From Rotaria macrura (lineage: Eukaryota > Rotifera > Eurotatoria > Philodinida > Philodinidae): a stretch of DNA of 64,000 nucleotides. The DNA is taken from assembly GCA_900239685.1 (NCBI GenBank), contig OENT01000281.1:78183-142182 (forward strand), given 5' to 3'. The notes beneath the pieces were generated by a model that saw only the letters and a program-made list of their open reading frames with translations, was not told where the DNA came from and did not search any database. This document shows, piece by piece, positions 37,701 to 50,292 of this stretch (its first letter is position 1; every line of letters begins with the position of its first letter). The position numbers and the translations under genes were made by a program.

Positions 37701-40700
37701 AATACCTATGACATAAGAATATCATATAGAGTTGTTTTATTTCTTCATTTTTCAACATAAACAAAAACAATAGTCTAACACTACGAACATGAGAGATCAT
37801 TTAATTTTCTAGATTTAGTTTCCATTGACATTCAACTCTAACTTGAATTTCAATGAATTTCTCCAAAATCAAAACAAACAAAGCTAGTCGAAAAATTTTT
37901 CTCATATTAACCAAAATAAAATATAACTTTCTTATTTTCTTTACCGAAATTCGCTTGACGCATAGCTGTAAAATTAAATTGTATCAATGATGTTCGTTCA
38001 ATATAAAACTGTAATTGTGTACTTGATTGTGAATCGATTGTTTCTTTAATATTATCACCAATACGAATAAAACGTGTTGTTTTACCTGAAAATAGGAAGA
38101 GATGTTGTTGACTATCAATGAATTTAATAAAAAACAAACCATAGAATAAATTTTGTTGACGAATTTTTGGTTGTGTTAAATTAATTTCTCGAAATGTCGG
38201 ATGATAATAACGCATTATTGATAAGTAAATAGTTGAGATTAAAAAACATAATGTTGTTAAAATAAATATAATAGCAATGGTTTTCCATGAGAAAAAATTT
38301 CGTTGAAAATAATTTTCTTCCGTTTTTCGTGTTTTCAATCGACATGATGAATTATTGAATAATGGACATGGTGAATGTGTCGATTGTCTTGTTGTTGTTG
38401 TTGTTTGTTCATTGTATGTTGTTGAATCACAATTACAACGAATATGAGAATGAGAATGATGATGATGATGATGGTCCAATGGATAAACATAACAATTATT
38501 TCGAAAACTAGAATAATAAAGAAGCTCCTTATGTCCTTGTTATGTCAATATAGTATTTAAATTATAAATTAAATCAAATACAATAATACTATTATGTATG
38601 TTATGAAAGAGAAGAAGAAGGATTCGGACATGTTCAATTGTTCATTGAATGATCATTCATCCGGGTGTGACTTACTTTTTAAGTCAATAATACACAACAG
38701 AAAAAAAAAGGACTAATTCGATTTTTGTTGACAATTGCACACTAATACACACACACACACGGACACACACACATCATCATCATCCCATTAGAGTGAAGAG
38801 TAGTAGCGATTACGCAAGATTACTCTACTTGATGTAGATGAGTATGAAAGAGAGGGGAGCCTAATTTGCATTGAGCAAACAGAAACAAGACGTATACATA
38901 CCAAGGCAATAATGGTGTATCAGGAAAGATCTCATTCTTATTGTCATTTGAATGAATAACATATTCACGATGGCTGAAAAACAAAAAGAGAATCGAAATA
39001 ATAGATTGATATTAATATAGACGTTCGAATTAATTAGTCCTGCGGGAGTCTATAACAATGATTATGAACAAGTCTATACATGAACTTCTTTTCTTTTATG
39101 CTTTCTGTATCATACTTGAAGAGACAGGTGAAAATATTTGCCTTCTTTTGTGGTGCATTAACTGCATTAGATCGATCAATGGGATACATAATCAAGTGGC
39201 TAACAGACCAAGCTAATAAACATAAGTCTTATTCATTCCGGATGTACTACTAAAAGCTCTTTTTTCCTCCTCTTTACATATATATATATACGTTTGTATA
39301 TATATATGTATGTGTGTGTAAGTATGTAGGTCTGACTGTTTGATGATAATGAGAATAAATAACGTATATATACTTCTGTCTATGTTTGTTCGAATAATGA
39401 ACATCAAACATACTTATTGAAAAAATAGGAAGAAGTAACTAACCTGTCGGCATCAATTGTCTGATAGACATTCGATAAATTAGAATGTGGTCGATCGATA
39501 GTTGACATTGTTGTTGTTAGTTGAGTCGAATTTGGACATGAATAAGCGGAAGATCGAAGAGGAAGTGTACCATTATTAATATTACTACCGCTTGGGTCGA
39601 CTTTCGAAGAAGACATCAATGTACCTTAAAATATAGACAGAAAAAAAGATTGCAAATGAATTCATCGACTGGAAAAAGACACATAATGATGACATTGTGG
39701 CATTTTATGGACAACACGATGTAGAAGACTGATAGACTAAACAAATTTCTCACGTTTCATAATCACCTGCTGGACATTAGAAATGAAGAAATATCATCGC
39801 ATATACATATATATATATATATATTTATATGTGCTTGCATGTGCCTTTTTTCGATCATCTTGATCATCATCATGCATCTTAATGTGGTTGAATGTATCAT
39901 GTGACAGAAGATAAATGAGATGCGATACGATTTAGCTAGCTTTCATAATCTCGTTAATGCAAATTCTCATCCTTCTTTAAACGTGTGTTTATGAATTCAT
40001 CATTAACATCATCGAACAGTAATAAGGATGACAAAATGAAGGACTTTGATTAAAATAATGATTCGATATCTATTATTTATAGGACTGACCTGAGATCAAT
40101 AAATGTCTTGCATTAACTAGCTTGCCGGATGGAAACTGTGAAGGGCGATAAGTCGCCTTTTCTTCTTCGCCTTCTTTCATATTCATCTTCTCTTTCTTTT
40201 CTCCTTTCTTTCTTTCTGTTCCCTTTTCTCTGGTGTGTTCATCAGACTGTAGGCAAATTCAATCGACACTAGACACATACACACACACACACACACACAT
40301 GCATACACACGCGCGCAGCTAACTGATAAGAACCACGACTAATCGATCTCTGCTGGAATGATATCTTCGTGAATGCGTGCATGATTCTCTTTTAGCATTG
40401 TCGTCAATTGATTACTACAGCGACCAGAATTCCGTGTCGAAGACAATTAGAACAAGAGTTTGTCACCGCCGTTGGATAGGAGAATACTAAATCGCATCCG
40501 ATGTGTTCGATCAAGAGAAAGAAAAAAAAGAGTAGAACTCAGGGTCATACAACCACATCCGTCAATAGTCAGAACTCAACAATTGTCAGAATATAAGCGA
40601 AGACGTAATCAAACGATCGTAAAAAGAGAGGGATAGAGAGAGAGAGAGGTCAGCGAATGCACAATCAAGTCTTAATAGAGCTTACTTCCGCTCTTAGTTT

Positions 40701-43700
40701 TTGAATATGCATACATCCGGATCAATATTAGGATATGCATACGCTTAAGAATAAGTCGAATACGAATCAAATAAGATATCTAGTCTATTCATTATACCTT
40801 GCGAATGTGGTATCAAGAGAGCATTGCCTGCTTGTGTTTGTATCATGAAAGCAGTACAAGCTGTTGATGATGATATTGTTGTAGGAAACGATGAAGCAGC
40901 GGCATGTGAACTCGAGGAATCAAAACCACTATCAGCCATGTAGGCGTTAGTTGTCATAGAATTGTTATCACCACAAAGAAGAATTGAATTTCGTGTGCCC
41001 GTTTTTATTTGACTGAGTAATGTTGTATGATCAATAGGAATCATAGGAATATGTGGCGGTGGTGGTAATGGTGGTGGCAATGGTGGAACTTGCTGTGGAC
41101 TAAGAAGGGGCGATAAGACGGTGGTATCCATTGCAGATTGGCTTCCTTGAAGAGAAAAAAAAAGACAGATAAGATTAATAAATGTATAGTTTGTTCGATC
41201 ACATGAAAAAAACGAAACTATTTTTAACAAGTCAATGTTAGTCAATTGTCCTTCTTGTAGTTCGATGATCAAACGATGACTGGACACTCTTAACCTTTTT
41301 CTTTCTATTTTACCGTGTCCACGTCAATAGTCACTTCACGCAAATAGCTAGAAGCATTTTATTCAATTCAAAAGAGAGAAGAAAAAAAAACTACCGATAT
41401 ATGCGTATATGATTAATCATTCATCGAAATAAACTTACATGGTATGAAAAAAAATAATGTTGCGTGTATTAACTCAACATTGTTCTGATTGCCTACTAGT
41501 ACCACTTGCATGTCACTTGGTGTTCATTATGATTTTTTTTACTTTCTTGTCATATGTTGAACGAAGCAAAAAAAATGAGTAAAGGCGAGAAGTATAAACT
41601 ATTCTATATTGTACGTAAGTGAAGAATAAAAAGGTGTCGACCACTACTACTTTCTTCTTGATTGTTTCCTTGTCTTCTCTCCCTCCCTCGCTCTCTCTCT
41701 CTGGCGGGCCCTTTACATACTTAGTAACACTTTTCTGTCTCACCCGTTCGCGCTCTGTCCCTCTTTCTTTTTCTTGCTCTTCGTTACGCTTAGACGACAA
41801 TCGCTTTTTCTGTAGTACACATAAAACGATGTTAAAACAGAATAAGTCACTTAAGATTCTCTCTTCCAATTTTGATTGCAAATCTATTTTAACTTTTAGT
41901 ACAAGAAGAAAAAACTTGAAGAAAACGAGAACAACCTAAGTGTGATAACGCGTTTGTCTACAATTACTTAAACTGTCTATTGTCGATGGTAGATATACAT
42001 ATGTCTATGTGTCTTTTTTTTGATTAAATTCGTTGACATGTTGAACGAGAAAGATGCAATTAATTTGAAACGATCATCAATAATGTGTGTATGTAGACAC
42101 ATATATATATATATATGTATATATATGTGTGTGTGTGTGTGTATGTGTATAACAGTTTGTCGCCCATCCAACGTCATCATCATCATCATTTTGACCTGCA
42201 TTTCTATGGTTTAGTTATTGTAACGCGTGAATGAAGCAAAGGGCTATGTATATTCATACAATTCAATGAAAAAAGTGCTTCAAGAAGTATATATGTATGC
42301 ATATGATGATGGTCAAAAAAGTAACAGTAAAAGAAAAAAAAACAAACATCATATTTCACCGTCGTCTCTATGAACAATTTTAATTAGGATCATGAGCTAG
42401 ACGAAAAGGAGGGTATATTGAAAAGACGAAGACGCAGTAAGAAAAAGAACATCTAGGACCACCAAGTGATTTTTAATGTTATTTACTCGTGACTAGTTTG
42501 ATATGTAGTTATGTTGAATTTTTTTTATCATTACTAGACAATCGATAATACACTAGTCTTATGCATAGATGAACGACGGCTAGATAGGATCATCAATCGG
42601 CCCATTCGTTCGTACACTAGAGAACAATAAATTTATTCTATATTGCGTGCTCCATTCGTTTATATTATGTGTACTAGATCGACTGGCGCGATCTAGAATA
42701 TTCAATTTCTCGTCGTTGTCACCACCTTAGCATGTAAAAGAAATTGACATGCCATGCAATATTACGTGACAACATACACAAACACGGTCGTATGAATAAT
42801 GAAAAAAAGGAAGAAAAGTATAAGAGAATATCGTCATTGTTCAGTGATCGAAAGACAATTAGTTCGGTTGAAATAGGGAGACGAAAAGTTTTTGAGAGAA
42901 TCATGATTTTTTGCTTGAATAAATCTATCGCTCGAGGATAACCTAACCATGATCATTGTTGATGATAATTGCCATAAGAACAAAACATAGATTCCCACCC
43001 GCAATGCATAGCATGGTGTCTCAAGAAAGTGTGAGTTAATTCAATTAGAAATGCCGTAAGCAAGAAGACTAACTGAGAAATGTTATTCTAGTATATTCAT
43101 TTAAAAACATACTAAATAGAAAATGAGTTTTTCTTTTCTTTTTTCACTTTCCTCTATCAAACAAACCTGATTCATCATCAATGCTAGCTGTTGGTGGTGA
43201 TGTATTGGAATCATCCAATGTCGAACTTGAATGTTCCATATGTTGTTCAGATATAGGTTTCATATTTGTGTTAGAATGTATATATCGATCCATAGTACAT
43301 AGAAGTGTTGCATTTGTTGCCACATTCGGATTATTGCCAACATTTATTTTATGTTGAAGATACGGATGATGAGTACATGAACATAAAACGATGTCTTTAG
43401 CGGTTTGATGGTGTCGTTTATGACATGATGATCTGTGAAATAAATTTGTCGATGGTGGCGGAGGTATTAAAGATGTACAACAGGAAGATGATGCTGGATG
43501 AACACCTGTGCATAAAAGAAGAGAAAAAAAATTAGCCCCTATCGCCTCTACATTCATACACACGCACACACACACACACACCAAACAACACAAATAATCG
43601 TTAGTTCAGACCATTAATGAACCACACACACGCACACACTCAGACACTTTAGCCCTTCTCTTCGCATGCCGCTCGGCAGGGATACAACAGACTGTTCTTT

Positions 43701-44926
43701 TCATCTTGATAGGTAAACAAGACTCACTCACCAGATTCTCCTCCTATGCTCTGGTGACCTTATCTCATATATATATATATATATGCTCTTAACTAAGAAA
43801 AAAAAACGCTTCGCATATTATAGAAAAATCTAGATACAGATACTTTATAAACTATCGTTAGTAATTTGTCAAATATATATGTATAATATTATCCGTTTTA
43901 TGTAACTCTTTCGATTGATCTTTTTCGATTGCGAGTAACAATCTATTGTGTATCATGCCTTGATGAACATCTGTGTCCAAATATACACTCTCAGGACTTA
44001 CATCATGTATATCAGGAGAAAAAGAAAGAAAGAAAAGAAATCTCTTGTGTGTACACATGTATACATTTGAATTGATCATGCAAAAGAAAACTGTACGATT
44101 GTATTTCACCGAAAATACACATGAAAATGACGATTTAATCGGGCATGTCCACCATGGCCATTCGCAATTCAACAAAAATGATGTAAGAATAATATAACAG
44201 GCGCTTTCTATTCCTCTGGTTAGAAAAGACAATTGCATAGAATAAATAAGCATAACAGGAAGAAGGAAGAGTACATGAGGAAGCTACAAGGACATATAAT
44301 GTCGCACGAGGCTAAAAATTGAATTGTTATTGATGACAAGATTTTAAAGAACTGACAAGCAATAAGACGAGAGAATGAAAGGAGTAAAATGATCACTAGA
44401 GACGAGGGAACAAAATGAAAATCAAACTCATCAACATCATTGTTGTTAATCTTGTCGATATGAACATGAATATTTCACTTCGCAAAATCATCAATATACA
44501 CGATCGAACAAATATAATGAGTACGATGAATTTGATTCAATCTTATGCACATAAATGAACGATTTGTCATGATATAGAAATAGAACACAGTGACTATTTT
44601 CGATATTTATCATCACGACAAGAGAAGAAAAAAATAAGTGATGATGATATGTATCATGATCAATCTTCATGAAATAGACACAAAAAAAAAACAAATTTGT
44701 TCAAATGAAAACATATCAGATCATGAACATTTGTATATAGCGTACGTTTGCTTTGTTTCATCTTATAAATCTTACCATATTGTTGGGATGTTTGTTTTTT
44801 TACATTCGACATCGAAGAGGAGGAGTTATTGTACGAATCTGAATAATAGCCACTTTCAACTTGCCATCCATGAATTGATGATGGAGGACAATGAATATTA
44901 ACTATTGATGTCCGTGACGTTGTCAT
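24997..44926 (-). CDS. TENM: Teneurin, complete 26-exon gene (single-pass adhesion receptor)
   Basis: Teneurins are type II membrane proteins that mediate trans-cellular adhesion, partly by binding latrophilins. Exons in transcript order: 44926-44776, 43505-43167, 41145-40798, 39624-39444, 38973-38902, 38507-37945, 37705-37328, 37249-37055, 36965-36759, 36698-36510, 36441-36307, 35744-35651, 35580-35467, 35386-35366, 35247-35128, 35053-34515, 34411-34271, 33310-32649, 32559-32052, 31366-31209, 31139-30984, 30915-30723, 30570-30350, 30271-29966, 28858-27175, 25772-24997. They sum to 8451 nt, exactly 2817 codons, with all 25 junctions phase-consistent; vertebrate teneurins are about 2700-2770 residues. 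Domain order is the full family order (see separate entries). The start ATG (44924-44926) lies 3 nt after a TTTAG acceptor, so a 5' UTR exon or trans-spliced leader precedes it. Long introns are at the 5' end and at 25773-27174, 28859-29965, 33311-34270, 31367-32051 and 35745-36306. Three donors are weak (GTTCTC at 32051, GTTTGT at 36306 and 36509). Confidence 0.93.
25773..27174 (-). other. Large teneurin intron carrying repeat sequence
   Basis: This 1.4-kb intron is far larger than the usual 50-70 nt. It holds a partial copy (26750-26780) of the repeat family seen at 3584-4050, a TCGGAC/GTCCGA hairpin near 26514-26530, a GC-rich CGGCCGGCCGG block near 27003 and a perfect 9-bp-stem hairpin at 27034-27056. 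Open frames of 60-64 codons here are repeat-derived. The intron looks inflated by transposon sequence. Confidence 0.6.
26750..26780 (+). repeat. Partial copy of the 3584-4050 repeat family
   Basis: The core ATTCGGAATCAGCGTTA then AACCGAGTCGAT matches the arms at 3641-3672 and, inverted, about 3957-3993. Weaker similarity continues for about 100 nt, ending near CACCTCAGGGAT. Confidence 0.6.
28859..29965 (-). other. 1.1-kb teneurin intron
   Basis: The intron lies between phase-0 exons ending GEQ and starting PVGITYG. It holds no open frame of note. A short GC-rich GGTCCC/GGGACC hairpin lies near 29374-29394, in a block rich in CGGAACC and CCGGTCC motifs that may be a transposon scrap. Confidence 0.6.
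33311..34270 (-). other. 0.96-kb teneurin intron with palindromes
   Basis: The intron is in phase 1 between Gln-Ala-Gly and Ile-Leu-His. Between about 33390 and 33710 it is rich in GGAT/ATCC motifs forming small palindromes (AAGATCCGACCGGATCTT, and GAATCC...GGATTC near 33629). This suggests a degenerate foldback element, though I could not find its ends. Confidence 0.5.
34515..35744 (-). other. Teneurin Cys-rich, TTR-like and FN-plug region with 21-nt microexon
   Basis: Exon 35744-35651 encodes DGLIDCLDPDCC, the conserved cysteine-rich block. Exon 35580-35467 encodes the Ser-Phe-Phe-Glu-Arg linker. Exon 35386-35366 is a 21-nt microexon (7 residues, ending phase 2). Exon 35247-35128 encodes RASVIRGQIFY and GYTISDKEGFF, the transthyretin/carboxypeptidase-like fold. 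Exon 35053-34515 encodes FNLLINGGGSI and QFIRQPF, the FN-plug. All match the order of vertebrate teneurins. Confidence 0.85.
36307..37420 (-). other. Teneurin eight EGF-like repeats
   Basis: In order: EGF1 (CLNNCNNHGIC), EGF2 (CTDLCSGHGVIEHGQC), EGF3 (CEISNCNHRGTC), EGF4 (CQNGNCSDHGIC), EGF5 (CDNRCSEHGQYVDYP), EGF6 (CNINCGIHGKC), EGF7 (CSKLCKQCDDNGTC) and EGF8 (CPNNCNGHGEC). In EGF2 and EGF5 the third cysteine is replaced (HGV, HGQY), leaving five cysteines. In vertebrate teneurins exactly repeats 2 and 5 have this gap, and the free cysteines make the covalent homodimer, so dimerisation is predicted to be conserved. Confidence 0.87.
38216..38281 (-). other. Teneurin transmembrane helix
   Basis: A 22-residue hydrophobic stretch (TIAIIFILTTLCFLI then STIYLSI, near residues 439-460) is preceded by basic and aromatic residues (RNFFSWK) and followed by MRYYHPTFREINLTQPK. 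The single helix with an N-terminal cytoplasmic part gives the type II topology of teneurins. Confidence 0.85.
38734..38773. repeat. (CA)n microsatellite
   Basis: A CA run is interrupted by GG and followed by a short (ATC)n, in a teneurin intron. Confidence 0.8.
39801..39830. repeat. (AT)n microsatellite
   Basis: An AT run in the teneurin intron between exons 3 and 4. Confidence 0.8.
40274..40312. repeat. (CA)n microsatellite
   Basis: A CA tract ends in CGCGCG, in the teneurin intron between exons 3 and 4. Confidence 0.8.
41640..41780. repeat. CT-rich low-complexity tract
   Basis: A pyrimidine-rich stretch in the teneurin intron between exons 2 and 3 yields long but meaningless open frames on both strands (Ser/Leu-rich one way, Glu/Arg-rich the other). 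Confidence 0.65.
42099..42150. repeat. (AT)n-(GT)n compound microsatellite
   Basis: An alternating AT block runs straight into a GT block, in the teneurin intron between exons 2 and 3. Confidence 0.8.
43558..43640. repeat. (CA)n microsatellite pair
   Basis: Two CA tracts (about 43559-43581 and 43623-43640) lie just upstream of teneurin exon 2 on the coding strand. Confidence 0.75.
43768..43784. repeat. (AT)n microsatellite
   Basis: A short AT run in the first coding intron of teneurin. Confidence 0.7.
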
Positions 44927-45064
44927 AATCTAAAGTTAAATGAAAAGAATATGAATAAAAAAAATCGAATCAAATCGACATTATTTTTCTCTCGTTCTCT
45001 CTATGATCAAATTTCTCTTCTCTTATTCTCTTCTCTTCTCTATCGTTCATATGCATACATACAT

Positions 45065-45102
45065 GTATATATATATATATATTTATGTGTGTATGTGTGT
45101 GC
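45065..45102. repeat. (AT)n-(GT)n microsatellite
   Basis: An AT run followed by TATGTGTG repeats, upstream of the teneurin start codon. Confidence 0.75.
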
Positions 45103-47178
45103 ATCATCTGTGATTAAAAATAAAAAGACAGATGAATATCAACATATTTACTTCTTGACTTTGCTCACGTAATGCAATGAAATGAAAAGATGACGAAGAA
45201 ATTAGACAGCTTCTGTTTCTCTTAGAATCTTTACAGATACAGGTATCGATATCGATGATGATGCTGATGATTGTTGTTGCATCAGACAAGAGACGATTTT
45301 CGTGCTGTAAGTCATCATCACAGTCTATAAGACTAGTCGCGTCTTATTACTCAATAGTGACAGCTCGAGTCAATCAATCTGTATCATCAATATTGACTTT
45401 CCGGATAGGATAGGATCAGATAGCATATACTGCTTAGAGATTATTTGTGTTTCGTTTTCTAATTATAATCAATCAGAAATAATAAAATCGAGTAATTAAA
45501 CTGATAATACTCATCACAAGGCATATGGATCGAAGGAAGCAAAGAAGAAAACTAACAAGCTGCTGTTGCATCGCATATTTGTTTTGAGATGGTATGAAGA
45601 AGAACACGAAGAGCATGAAGAAGAAGAAGAAAAAAAAATATATGTATATATATCTACATGAAAGTGATTATCCCACGGCAAGGTCTTGAAAAATATATTA
45701 TGCAGCAATGATCCATACTTTCAACGAGTATGTGTCTGTGATCTTGTTGACATTTGGCTGAGCACATACACAAACTCAATCTGATTATGGCAGTAATAAA
45801 ATAACTACCAATGTCATATAATGGGAATGCTCTAACCTTCATTTACTCTCTCTTTTCTCCAACATTTTTTATTTCTATTTTAAATTATTGACACATGAAC
45901 GTTAAATGTGTATCATCTCACATTATTTACATAGTGAAGGGTAATGGGGTGGGTACTTCTCGTATTCAATGTTTTTGTTCAATCGATAAAAACGACAAAT
46001 AAATCTAATCTCGCACCATGCTGTACATTTATGTTTTTGTGCTTTCGTATATGCTTCTCTAATGATTTCGATTGAATATAGCAAACATTAGGATATCACC
46101 AACCACCATTCGATTCATATCATTCAATGAATACATGGAGAATAAATTAAAGCAAGCTGGGTTCATATGTATGCCAAATACAATAACTGTCAATCAATAT
46201 ACAAACACAAAGGCGAAACATGTGCTGAACACCACAGGTGATTTTTATTCAAATAAGACAAAGAAAAACCAAGTGCTTTCTCTTTCTCGTTCAATTAGTG
46301 ACCTAAGCTAATAGAATAACAAAAACATACAAAAATATTTCTCGATACATATACACATATATGTAGCTATATATGTCGACTAACGGTAAAAGGAATCACT
46401 TAATTGTGAATTGTATCGACTTGACTCGAAGCATATTTATATGCTTATCAGTACGGTTCATTTCTTAACAATTTTTTCATATAACTTCAACAGATTAGAA
46501 AAAAAAAGAAAAGTGATGATAGGTCGAAGCCGTATTGTTTTTTTTACTCAGCATATAAAATTAAAATAAGATGCAATGCAATACGAGTATGAAGCCAACG
46601 TATATCAGTTGACAAATAAGTATTCATAAAAAAAGAAGAAGAAAAGTCACTTGTGTACTTAGTTGAGGTCACTGAATCTTAAGAAAAAAAAACAAAAACT
46701 GAAAAGATAACTTATCAATTTTTGAGACGCAATACTTACGGACGACAAGTGTTCGCACATACTTCACCTATGAATATCATGAATGGACAACAAGAAAATA
46801 AAAAGCACGAAAAGAAAAATTGATCTAACTTTAGCCTCAAGCATTTACTTTTGTTCTTCAATACTCCATTTGATTTGGAGTCAATTATCAAAAAGAACGG
46901 AGTCAACGATAAGTTTAGATATACACATGTACATATGAAAAAAGAAACCAATCTTTGATCATTGACATGTGTTCATTTCTCATATTTACTATTTCAATTT
47001 CAATCCACCTGTCCATTTTCCATGAATATGTACCGATAGAACGACGTAGTGTACCATTTCAGATATATCTTTTTTCTCAAGTTAAGAAAAGAAAAGTAGT
47101 CCATGATCTTGCGCACATCTGTGGACGTTCTTAACCCTTAACGCTAACATCATTTGAAACTGTTCACACTTAAATTTC

Positions 47179-47212
<34 letters not shown>
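47179..47212. repeat. (TA)n microsatellite
   Basis: A pure TA run of about 24 nt is followed by an interrupted one. Confidence 0.8.
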
Positions 47213-50200
47213 TTATATTCTCATTGACAAAAAACAGCTGGCTCACCTGGTCATAAAATCTTGATCGTTTAATTGATTCATTTGAACATATGGATACATG
47301 TATGCGCTTGAGATAACACTCATGTAGATGAACAATAAGGCATCGTAAACAAGTTTATTATTGAGCTTTATCGTATATCTTCGAAACAATGACGTTTATT
47401 TCACGCTCGAACTATGATAACTATGCAAATATGTAGAGAGAATAAGAAAATGAAGAACGAACATCATGGGTGATGATCGAGTATAGAAAAGTAGGAAACT
47501 ACACATTCTGAGATAATGCACTTATTTCGGCTATTAATTTACACACATATAGAATGAACACAACGGCTGTGCTACTAAGCCTACAAATATGATAAACCAT
47601 GCACGAAATAGATATTTGATCGATCCCTTGAGGACATCAAGATGACTATGCATGGAAGGCAAAAGAAAATGAAAGAAATCAGTACAGACTTATACAGAAA
47701 CAAATTGGTCATCAACTAAGCAAGACAATGACCTCAGCGGAAAAAAGATTGAGTTCTGACATAACTTTGTATAGATGACAATCTATGATTTGTGGTCAGT
47801 TAGACTCAACATCTCATCAGCTCATTAGGGTTCCTTGTAGAAGTCGAAGAAAAAGAAAAACGAGCAAAGCTCCGCTGCTACTAATCGATTCGTTGATAGA
47901 TTTATTGTCGTTGGACCGATCGTGGACAATACTTATGATAGTTCTCTATGGACAGTAGTAATCAAATGAAGCGAATCAAGTCAAAAACGCATAGAAACAA
48001 GAAAATGAACATCATCGTCATCATCATCATTCATCTCTTTCTCATCTAGCGGAGACATACTGAGAAATCCACTCGACAATGACAAGATAGTAGGGCGGCG
48101 ATGTTAACATTGTCCTCTTGAAAAATTAGTACACAGCTGTGTCGTACTACTTAGACAGACAAGCGTAATTTGTGTGACTCGAAAGATTTAAAAAAAAAAG
48201 ACGGAGATGAAACTAACTCGAATCGAATCACTTTGTTGACGACAATAATAATAACAAAAGCTATGAAAATTATTTATCCGTTTTTAATTGTTTTTTTATC
48301 AACAGCTGCGACGTTCGTGTTTGTATGTGTCAAGTTGACATTTATTTCACGATTAAGAAACTAGATAATGGGCATCTATGGCCAATTCAATACTCGAGAC
48401 ACAATAATGTCTATTGAACGTCAAACCTTCTGCAAAGGAAGGAAATATGGCGTGTTGCCAGACAATGGATACATACGTCTCTTTTAAAAAGTAGTATTGA
48501 CGGAAACAAATCATAAGTGGCACGAGGCAAAAATTATTATCTGTTCTCTTTTGATTGATGATCGGTGTGAACTTTTCATACACAAATCTATATGACGGAA
48601 GTGCAAACGTCATCTCTTCACTATTCTTTGTCGAATAGAAAATATTTCGATCATTAGCATGGATTCTGCCATTAAAAAAATCCTATCATTACGTGACGAG
48701 AATAACTATTGATGATAAATTCGACAAGGAAAGTTATGATAATTGCTGTGAAGAGAACGTTTCTAGTTCATGAATTTTATTCATGAAACAATTTACAAGA
48801 AAATGTTTGAATCCATGATGAATATTTTGCATTGATACTATTATACTGATCAATTGTTTTCTCACGAGAAGACAAATTATATTACAAGTAAAATCTCGTG
48901 AATAGCATACATTAATCGATATGTTTTACGAACTGTATTCTATGAGAAAGTTCATTGGATTGAAAATATTTTAGTAACTACACATAATCCGATATTCTCT
49001 TTGAACATTGACAAATTCTTTCTTATACAAGTAATTCGAAATAATGAAAGCATTTTTCCTGAATCGTTGAATTTGATGACTTAAATTATATTACATATTT
49101 CTCAGAAGCCGCTCACAAATCATCGAAGATAATGGTTTTCAACGTATTCTATAGGCATTCAGTCGGATAATATTTGCTTTAGATAAAATCCTATATTTTT
49201 TTTTCAGATTAGCCTAAATTGAAAATTACTAGCATTCACGAAACTATTCAAGTAGAAGAAGAAAAAAGATTTGTGATCAACTGACCATGTTGTATATAAT
49301 TGAACATATTTTCTTATATACATTTCATAATAATAGAAAATACATTCGTGAGAGTAATGATGAAAGTATGAATTCATGGAAAGTCATCTCTGACGAGATT
49401 ATATGATTGCTCAATTTGATTTTCATAGAACCTAATCGTTTTTATTCTGCAGCTTAGTAGTCACAAAATTTTGTTCATAATTAAATTTCACCTTCGTTGT
49501 CACGAGATTGATTCTTATATGGATTAGATGACACTTTGCATAACATGCTTCTCTGTAAGATGGAATATGTTTTAGTTGTGTTAAGTGTGCTTGTAAATCA
49601 TAATAATGAGAGTCTTGAAATTGCCTCCAAAGCGTAGATCACTCAGTTTTATTTATTTATCGGCGCTTACAGCACAATATTTTAGGTTAACTCTTCGTAA
49701 TTGATAATCGATTCGAGTAAAAATGAAGATGATAATATAGATGATTGAATACATTTCAATTTTGATAAGTTCATGATAACGACAAGAGATTTACTTGAGA
49801 AAAAGATACAACAAAAATTTGTGTATCGAATCTTTATATGAAAATGTGTCAAAGCGAGTCACCGAAAATAATTTTATCCCATCTAACATGTGACTCATCT
49901 ACTAACTTTCGATAAATTTTGCCTTTGCCACCTATAATCACTATTTATGTGTCACAACAATGACTTTTCTATAACTTGAAATAGTACAACTATGATGAAA
50001 TACACTGCGTACGAATGAATAATGTTGACAGGATGAAAGGAAACATTGCATGTCCCTTGAATATTTCATCAAACGCTTGACTTACTATACGTTGTAGGCT
50101 CAAAAGTATTTCTTTAATGAATCGTCAACACTGACATCTACCACGCGAGTAACATGGGAGTTATTGCACAATTATTATTATTTACTTACTCGAAATATAA

Positions 50201-50292
50201 AGCATTGTTATATGCGGCTAACCGTTACTAAATTTTTAGATATAGAAACATTCGACTTTTCTTTTCATAAACGAATCTTCTCTCAACAGAAT

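Larger units (their letters stand above)
38282..44926 (-). other. Teneurin intracellular domain exons and long 5' introns
   Basis: Six exons encode about 438 cytoplasmic residues. They include a SGYYSDSYNN segment in exon 1, a polyproline block (PPLPPPLPPPPHIP) in exon 3 as expected for SH3-binding teneurin tails, a Tyr-bearing NVYQTIDAD segment in exon 4, and a run of six His followed by SHSH and CNC just before the membrane. Introns here are long (0.4 to about 2.0 kb) and carry several (CA)n and (TA)n tracts. The N-terminal sequence itself is poorly conserved, as is usual for invertebrate teneurins. Confidence 0.8.
44930..50160. other. Upstream flank of teneurin, no supported gene
   Basis: About 5.2 kb between teneurin (-) and the RRM-DUF4326 gene (+). 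A possible 5' exon of teneurin lies near 45154-45290 on the minus strand, ending at a GTAAAT donor (LREQSQE in frame with the first coding exon), but it has no ATG and may be UTR. A 79-codon plus-strand frame at 46072-46311 ends SLSRSISDLS; it resembles a coding tail but stands alone. The region also holds a (TA)n tract at 47179-47212. Promoter elements of teneurin should lie here, but I recognise none. Confidence 0.45.

Noticed and set aside
41513-41939. Long open frames on both strands
   Set aside because: They are translations of a CT/GA low-complexity tract inside a teneurin intron.
45104-45289. Possible coding exon 5' of teneurin exon 1
   Set aside because: It ends at a usable donor in phase with exon 1 but has no ATG in frame; more likely 5' UTR, so it was left out of the coding model.
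46072-46311. 79-codon plus-strand frame ending SLSRSISDLS
   Set aside because: Composition is plausible, but there is no family match, no partner exon and no promoter context; mentioned only within the gap entry.
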